This document shows, one piece after another, positions 59,215-64,000 of a stretch of DNA of 64,000 nucleotides (the first letter of the stretch is position 1; each line of letters starts with the position of its first letter). Location: assembly GCA_049568075.1 (NCBI GenBank), contig CP144911.1. The stretch is one strand, 5' to 3'. Origin of the DNA: Gottfriedia sp049568075. Lineage in GTDB: Bacteria > Bacillota > Bacilli > Bacillales > Bacillaceae_G. The notes beneath the pieces were generated by a model. It saw only the letters and a list, made by a program, of their open reading frames with translations. It was not told where the DNA came from and made no database searches. The position numbers were made by a program, and so were the translations under genes.

Positions 59215-60849
59215 ATGCGTTTACATTATAAGTTAATGATCTTTATTTCTGTTCTCATTTTAGTTATTAGTAGTGTTTTTGAAATAGTATCTCAAGAAAT
59301 GTTTCTAAAAAACCTTAAACATGAAAAGGGATTAAAGGCTTTAGCTATTTCTCAAACAGTGGCAAATATGCCAGAAGTTCGTAAAGCATTTTTAAGTGAA
59401 AATCCATCTGGGATCATTCAGCCGATCGTTGAACAAATCCGAAAGAAAGTTGGAGCGGAATTTATCGTTGTTGGGAATAAAAATGAAGTACGTTATTCAC
59501 ATCCAAACCGATTCCTAATCGGGAAGAAAATGGTTGGAGGAGATAATGATAAAGTATTTAAGGGACAAGAAATCGTATCGGAATCGACTGGTACACTCGG
59601 TCCTTCTTTAAGAGGAAAAACTCCTATTTTTGATGATAATGGTAGCGTAATTGGAGTTGTTTCTGTAGGCTACTTAATAAAAGATATCGACCATGAGGCA
59701 CAAGCGTTTAGTAAAAAACTAATAAAAAATAGTATTGTCATCTTACTTCTTGGAATAGGAGTAGCATTTTTAATTTCATTTAATATAAAAAAATCGATCT
59801 TCGGATTGGAGCCGAAAGAAATTGGAAGGATGTACAAAGAAAAACACGCAATTTTGGAATCGATTCATGAAGGGATTATTGCGATTGATGAATACGGAGA
59901 AATAACGGTAGTTAATGAAAATGCTCATAAAGTACTTTCTATTCCAAATAATTTAAAGCTTAGAGGATTAAAAATAGAAGACGTATTGCATAATTCGCAT
60001 CTGAAGAAAGTAGTTGAAACAGGTCAGCCAATTTATGATTTAGAGTTTTTAATAAATGAAAAAGTAATGATTATTAATTGTATACCGATTGTTGGAGTGA
60101 ATTCTAAAATTGTTGGAGCAGTAACAACCTTTAGGGAAAAATCCGAATTGAATAAATTGCTAAATGAACTATCGCAAATAAAAGCATATTCAGAAGGCCT
60201 GAGAGCTCAGGCACATGAATATTCAAATAAGTTGCATACCATCTTAGGTTTAATACAGCTTGAATCCTATCAAGAAGCGATTGAATTAATTTCAAAGGAA
60301 TCAAATATTACTCAAAATATTATCCATTTTATTATGGAAGAAATTTCAGACCCAGTTGTTGCAGGACTTCTTTTAGGAAAAATAAGTTTAGCTAATGAGT
60401 TAAAAGTAGACTTTAACATTGATTATAATAGTAGTTTTGCAGATGTCCCAAAAGAAATAAATAGGGAAGACTTAATAACAATAATCGGAAATCTATTAAA
60501 TAACGCATTCGATGCAGTATTAGAAACAAATAAATCAGAAAAGCTTGTTTCACTATTTCTTACTGATTTAGGTAAGGATTTAGTGATTGAAATTGAAGAT
60601 AATGCAAATGGTATCCCTGAGGAATTAATCGATGAGATTTTTGAATATGGTATTTCTACTAAGGAGCAATCTAAAAACTCAGGGATCGGACTTCACCTAG
60701 TCCAGAGATTGCTCCATAAATTAAACGGACAAATTACTTTTCATTCAAACGAACATGGGGGAACTACATTTATTGTTGCCATTCCGAAACGCCAAAAGGA
60801 GAGTAACAGATACGATGAAAAAGAATTTAATAGAAGTGTTAATAGTTGA
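59215..60849 (+). CDS. CitA/DcuS-family sensor histidine kinase
   Basis: A 544-residue kinase: transmembrane helix at about 5-27, a periplasmic PAS-like (sCache) sensor with the carboxylate-sensor motif STGTLGPSLRGKTPI, a second helix at about 172-192, a cytoplasmic PAS domain (near 220-300), then the atypical H-box AQAHEYSNKLHTILGLIQLE, N-box NLLNNAFDAVLE and G-boxes DNANGIPEEL and GIGLHLVQRL. This matches the citrate/C4-dicarboxylate sensors CitA, DcuS and DctS. It lies directly after tctCBA, so it probably controls that transporter. Its 3' end overlaps the regulator gene. Confidence 0.9.
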   Translation: MRLHYKLMIFISVLILVISSVFEIVSQEMFLKNLKHEKGLKALAISQTVANMPEVRKAFLSENPSGIIQPIVEQIRKKVGAEFIVVGNKNEVRYSHPNRFLIGKKMVGGDNDKVFKGQEIVSESTGTLGPSLRGKTPIFDDNGSVIGVVSVGYLIKDIDHEAQAFSKKLIKNSIVILLLGIGVAFLISFNIKKSIFGLEPKEIGRMYKEKHAILESIHEGIIAIDEYGEITVVNENAHKVLSIPNNLKLRGLKIEDVLHNSHLKKVVETGQPIYDLEFLINEKVMIINCIPIVGVNSKIVGAVTTFREKSELNKLLNELSQIKAYSEGLRAQAHEYSNKLHTILGLIQLESYQEAIELISKESNITQNIIHFIMEEISDPVVAGLLLGKISLANELKVDFNIDYNSSFADVPKEINREDLITIIGNLLNNAFDAVLETNKSEKLVSLFLTDLGKDLVIEIEDNANGIPEELIDEIFEYGISTKEQSKNSGIGLHLVQRLLHKLNGQITFHSNEHGGTTFIVAIPKRQKESNRYDEKEFNRSVNS

Positions 60850-61516
60850 AGATGATAGTAGAATTGCAGAAATTCATCAGCGATTTATTGAAAGAATAGA
60901 AGGGTTTAGTGTAATTGGTATTGCGACAAATTATCAAGATGCTGTTGATTTAATTGAGATTCTAAAGCCGCAGCTAGTATTATTAGATGTTTATTTTCCG
61001 GATATGAATGGTTTAGATTTTTTACAATGGATGAAGAAAAATTCAATTTTGGCAGATGTTATTATGATTACAGCTTCCAAAGAAATCGAATCAGTTAATA
61101 AGGCCTTACATTATGGTGTATTTGATTTTATTATTAAGCCAGTCATTTTTGATCGTTTTAAAAAGTCTCTAATTCGTTATGTAAATCATTCAAATAAAGT
61201 ACAAAGCCTACAATCCAAAAGTGCTTATCTAACTCAGGAAGAAATAGATGGTTTAATCGGAAAAAATAATTCGATGATTGAAGAGCAAAGTATATACCCT
61301 AAAGGTATTGATAAGCTTACTTTAGATAAGGTGTTATTTGTGATAAATGAAGTTCATAACGGTATGACTGCTGAGAATATAGGACTGGAAATTGGCGTTA
61401 GTCGTACTACTGCCCGGAGATATTTAGAATATCTAGTATCTGAAGGAAAAGTATTAGCGGATTTAGCGTATGGAACGATTGGTAGGCCAGAAAGAGTATA
61501 TTTGATAAAAAACTAG
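60815..61516 (+). CDS. CitB/DcuR-family response regulator
   Basis: About 233 residues. The receiver has VLIVEDDSRIAEIHQRFIE at the N-terminus and phosphoacceptor D58 in VLLDVYFPDMNG; a linker leads to a C-terminal HTH, with ITAENIGLEIGVSRTTARRYLEYL-like core (here MTAENIGLEIGVSRTTARR). This is the citrate/C4-dicarboxylate type of regulator. I chose ATG at 60815, 14 bases after AAAGGAG and inside the end of the kinase gene by 35 bases; the longer frame from 60755 lacks such a signal. Confidence 0.9.
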   Translation: MKKNLIEVLIVEDDSRIAEIHQRFIERIEGFSVIGIATNYQDAVDLIEILKPQLVLLDVYFPDMNGLDFLQWMKKNSILADVIMITASKEIESVNKALHYGVFDFIIKPVIFDRFKKSLIRYVNHSNKVQSLQSKSAYLTQEEIDGLIGKNNSMIEEQSIYPKGIDKLTLDKVLFVINEVHNGMTAENIGLEIGVSRTTARRYLEYLVSEGKVLADLAYGTIGRPERVYLIKN

Positions 61517-61607
61517 ATTATTTGATAGTAAAGTTTACTTAATGACTATGACAAACCTAACATTTCTGTAACAAGAATTGAGAAAAATCATGAAAAGAGA
61601 ATCAGCT

Positions 61608-61637
61608 AAACGCTTGGTATACAAGCGTTTTTTTATG
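61608..61637 (+). terminator. Terminator of the tct regulatory genes
   Basis: AAACGCTTG and CAAGCGTTT perfect arms with a five-base loop and seven T residues. Confidence 0.9.
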
Positions 61638-61683
61638 TTTTTTACAAATTTATGACAATGTGAGTTTACTAGAGTCTAGCTTT

Positions 61684-61697
61684 TGAAAGCGTTGAAA
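61684..61697. promoter_or_regulatory. cre-like site before the GNAT gene
   Basis: TGAAAGCGTTGAAA matches the CcpA consensus at 13 of 14 positions and lies about 55 bases upstream of the start codon. Confidence 0.4.
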
Positions 61698-61750
61698 ACC
61701 TTCTATTTGTTATATAAAATATACTTTGCAAGAACTACGGAGGGATAGGT

Positions 61751-62290
61751 ATGAAAATACGTTTATTAACTAAAGAAGATGCTGAAATCTATCTTAATAT
61801 TCGTTTAGAAGGTTTAAAAGAGAATCCTGAAGTTTTTATTACAACTATGGACGAAATACTTGATCAAGATGACCCTATTGAATACAAAGCAGAAATATTG
61901 GATCAAGATAAAAACTATACGATCGGTGCATTTACTGACAAAGGTCAATTAATTGGAGTAGCAACTTTAAAAACATTTGAAAAAGTTAAAGCAGAGCATA
62001 AAGGAAAAATTGAGTCTGTCTATGTTTCTCCTAGCGCTCGAAAAATGGGGGCAGGCTATCTTTTAATTGAAGAAGCGATCCACTTAGCAAAAAGCTTTGG
62101 ACTTGAACAACTTACATTAAATATCGTAGAAGGTAATGAAACATCAAAAAAACTGTATGAAAAACTAGGATTCAAAACATTTGCTAAAACACCTAATAGT
62201 TTAAAATTTAACAATGAATATTGGGACCAGGAGCATATGATGCTTACGCTAATTGCAGGAAATGCTGAAGATGCAGGGAAAGCGGGATAA
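61751..62290 (+). CDS. GNAT-family N-acetyltransferase
   Basis: A 179-residue acetyltransferase: strand beta-4 and the acetyl-CoA loop are visible in IESVYVSPSARKMGAGYLLI (here the usual RGxG/A signature appears as RKMGAG), and KKLYEKLGFKTFAKTPNSLK closes the domain. The substrate is not evident. GGAGGG lies seven bases before the ATG. A cre-like site and the preceding terminator suggest it is transcribed on its own. Confidence 0.82.
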   Translation: MKIRLLTKEDAEIYLNIRLEGLKENPEVFITTMDEILDQDDPIEYKAEILDQDKNYTIGAFTDKGQLIGVATLKTFEKVKAEHKGKIESVYVSPSARKMGAGYLLIEEAIHLAKSFGLEQLTLNIVEGNETSKKLYEKLGFKTFAKTPNSLKFNNEYWDQEHMMLTLIAGNAEDAGKAG

Positions 62291-62337
62291 GCAAGTATAG
62301 CAGGAATGGAAATTAGCTAAATACCGACTTTAACAAA

Positions 62338-62388
62338 AAAAGTTTACCTAAATTGTCATTCGATCTGACAATAAAGGTAAACCTTTTT
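62338..62388. terminator. Terminator between the GNAT gene and the iron transporter gene
   Basis: AGTTTACCT/AGGTAAACT-type outer stem (one mismatch) and an inner ATTGTCA/TGACAAT stem, followed by a T run; it lies between convergent genes. Confidence 0.8.
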
Positions 62389-62396
62389 AAATTCTA

Positions 62397-63356
62397 TTAT
62401 TTAGTAAAAGTCTTTTCAATATCATCTAACATTAAGTAAGCAGCCTTGATTCCACCTGCAGTGTTCCAAGTAACATCATTTACTTTAATGACATGTCCAT
62501 TTTTAGAAGCATTTAACTTTTTGAATAAAGGATCTTCTGTAAATTCTTTTTCAAGCTTAGATCCAGACTCTTTACCGTCATCAAACGTAAAGTAGAATAT
62601 GTAATCTCCATCCATCGCTGGAATACGTTCTTTTGTCACACCTCTTTCAGCAAAATCAGGAGCATTTTGTTCCTCTGGACGTTGGAATCCTAATTGTTTA
62701 AGAATTACACCAGAGAATGTATCTTGGTGATAGATTCGTACATCAGCACCCATGAAACGGACCATTGAAATTTTTTGATTTACTTTATCGCCTAATTCAG
62801 CTTTTAGATTATCAACACGTTTAGTATAATCAGCTAATACTGTATTACCTTGTTCTTCTTTGTTTAAAACTTTTGCATAAAATTTGAAATTCTCTTGCCA
62901 ATCTCCACGTAATGTTTCAGCGAAAACTGTTGGTGCAATAGCACTTAATTGCTCATACACTTTTTCTTGACGCATTTTATTACCGATGATTAAATCTGGT
63001 TTTAAACTAGCGATTTTCTCAAGGTTAACTTCACTTTCCACACCTACAACTTCTACGCCATCCATATCTTTAGAAATATGATCATACCAAGGGTTTCCTG
63101 TCCATGATTTAACAGCACCAACTGGTTTCACACCTAATGCTAATAAAGCTTCAGTTCCTTCGTTTGTTAATATAACAACTCTTTTTGGATTAACAGGAAC
63201 TTTTGTCGTTCCCATTGCATGCTCAATTGTAATTGTATTTGCTTTTTTACTTTCTTTACCAGAAGCTTCGTCTGATTTTTTTGTGCCACAAGCACCTAAT
63301 ACCATAATTGCTGCAATGAATAAAGCAATTAGTGAAGAAAATTTTAGTTTTTTCAT
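62397..63356 (-). CDS. Iron-siderophore ABC transporter substrate-binding lipoprotein
   Basis: A 319-residue FhuD/BtuF-type binding lipoprotein: the signal ends in lipobox LGAC with cysteine at residue 23. The mature protein has VNPKRVVILTNEGTEALLALG, LKPDLIIGNKMRQEKVYEQL and a C-terminal WNTAGGIKAAYLMLDDIEKT. It captures a ferric siderophore at the cell surface. It is divergent from a FecCD permease gene, with Fur-like boxes between them. The ligand type (catecholate or hydroxamate) is not clear from sequence alone. Confidence 0.88.
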   Translation of the reverse strand: MKKLKFSSLIALFIAAIMVLGACGTKKSDEASGKESKKANTITIEHAMGTTKVPVNPKRVVILTNEGTEALLALGVKPVGAVKSWTGNPWYDHISKDMDGVEVVGVESEVNLEKIASLKPDLIIGNKMRQEKVYEQLSAIAPTVFAETLRGDWQENFKFYAKVLNKEEQGNTVLADYTKRVDNLKAELGDKVNQKISMVRFMGADVRIYHQDTFSGVILKQLGFQRPEEQNAPDFAERGVTKERIPAMDGDYIFYFTFDDGKESGSKLEKEFTEDPLFKKLNASKNGHVIKVNDVTWNTAGGIKAAYLMLDDIEKTFTK

Positions 63357-63376
63357 AGAATGGTCTCCCTTTTTAG

Positions 63377-63466
63377 TTGATAATGATTATCATTTATCTC
63401 GACAAATAGTATTATAGATTAAGATTTGATTAGAAGTCAATAAGAAAATGAAAATCATTCTCATTG
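63377..63466. promoter_or_regulatory. Two Fur boxes between the iron transporter genes
   Basis: TGATAATGATTATCATTT (63377-63394) is a close match to the Fur consensus and lies near the start of the binding-protein gene. TGAAAATCATTCTCATTG (63449-63466) is a second 7-1-7 type match facing the permease gene. Both genes should be repressed by iron. Confidence 0.8.
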
Positions 63467-63525
63467 ACTTGATAATTCATATCATTTAGACTAATAAAAG
63501 AGAATAGAATAGTAGGAGATATAAA

Positions 63526-64000
63526 ATGCTTATTCATCCAAGATCAAGAGTTATTGTATTAGTAGCTTGTTTTTTATTATTAGTAATTTGTTTTTTTTCT
63601 AGTATTTTACTAGGATATACGGATACTAGTTTTACAAGCTTAATTCATTCATTTACACAATTTGATGGGTCTAATGAACAGTTAATTATTCAAAATGTTC
63701 GAATTCCAAGAGCGATCATTGCTTCAATAGTAGGAGCAAGTTTAGCAATCGCTGGTTTATTTATGCAAGTTTTAACTAAAAATCCTCTAGCATCACCAAG
63801 CGTTCTAGGAATTAACGCTGGTGCCTCGATGTTAATTGTACTTAGTATCACTTTTTTTCATTTACAATCACCTAATGCGACTATATGGCTTTCATTTATA
63901 GGAGCTACATTATCAGCTGTATTTGTATTTGGTTTAAGTTCAATAGGGAAAGACGGAGCGACACCATTAAAAATTACTTTAGCTGGTGTTTCAATTGCAG
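63526..64000 (+). CDS. FecCD-family iron-siderophore ABC transporter permease (partial)
   Basis: This coding region runs off the window end. From ATG 63526, after GTAGGAG, it encodes a hydrophobic protein with VRIPRAIIASIVGASLAIAG and LTKNPLASPSVLGINAGAS, the family signatures of FecCD/BtuC permeases. About 158 residues are visible out of a usual 330 or so. It is divergent from the binding-protein gene and should form the channel of the same iron importer, under Fur control. Confidence 0.88.
   Translation, partial: MLIHPRSRVIVLVACFLLLVICFFSSILLGYTDTSFTSLIHSFTQFDGSNEQLIIQNVRIPRAIIASIVGASLAIAGLFMQVLTKNPLASPSVLGINAGASMLIVLSITFFHLQSPNATIWLSFIGATLSAVFVFGLSSIGKDGATPLKITLAGVSIA

Noticed and set aside
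1..64000. Insertion sequences, prophage or tRNA genes
   Set aside because: No transposase, integrase, terminal repeats with target duplication, or tRNA-like cloverleaf was recognised anywhere; the repeats present are simple arrays.

Overview
This window comes from an AT-rich, endospore-forming member of the Bacillaceae. The evidence is a complete GerA-type germinant receptor operon, strong AGGAGG-type ribosome binding sites with some GTG and TTG starts, cre-like and Fur-like sites, an immune inhibitor A metalloprotease, and Bacillus-type operons (tcy/cmo-like sulfur salvage, glpD, YhgE-like plus TetR). No rRNA, tRNA, phage or insertion sequence was recognised. The closest genus cannot be read from the sequence alone.

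Layout. 1-4.3 kb: an RNA-ligase-like nucleotidyltransferase, two metallo-beta-lactamase-fold proteins and a YbaK-type tRNA-editing domain. 4.7-23.7 kb: three paralogous, secreted, roughly 1,385-residue subtilisin-family proteases, each with a PA insert and a C-terminal dockerin-like calcium-binding module. Between them lie an ABC-2/YhgE-like exporter with a divergent TetR regulator, a MurR/RpiR regulator and an orphan RRNPP (PlcR/NprR-like) regulator. All three protease promoters share one box, ATAACCCA, overlapping the -35 region, and 21-bp periodic arrays flank the second protease. 23.8-27.5 kb: gerAB-AA-AC. 27.6-32.7 kb: a membrane protein, cobU-cobS-cobC-cblT-cblS (alpha-ribazole salvage and the late steps of cobalamin assembly) and alkC.

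32.7-37.2 kb: a GNAT protein, a zinc alcohol dehydrogenase, an MFS transporter and a small unknown protein behind a structured leader. 37.6-47.0 kb: a LysR regulator and a ten-gene operon (FMN reductase, amino-acid ABC transporter, two luciferase-like monooxygenases, M20 deacetylase, DinB protein, acetyltransferase) that resembles the B. subtilis ytm/tcy-cmo cluster for salvage of S-modified cysteines. 47.1-49.7 kb: a small membrane protein, a decayed ORF and an OmpR-type two-component system. 50.1-52.8 kb: a glpK pseudogene left by a large internal deletion, intact glpD and an AAG-family DNA glycosylase.

53.0-55.9 kb: immune inhibitor A, followed by a 52-bp tandem array in which each unit carries a hairpin. 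56.0-61.6 kb: a tripartite tricarboxylate transporter (tctCBA) with its CitA/DcuS-type sensor kinase and regulator. 61.7-64 kb: a GNAT protein and a divergent Fur-regulated iron-siderophore transporter cut by the window end.

The most unusual parts are the dockerin-protease family with its shared promoter box, the two repeat arrays of different kinds, the glpK deletion scar and the elaborated thiol-salvage operon.
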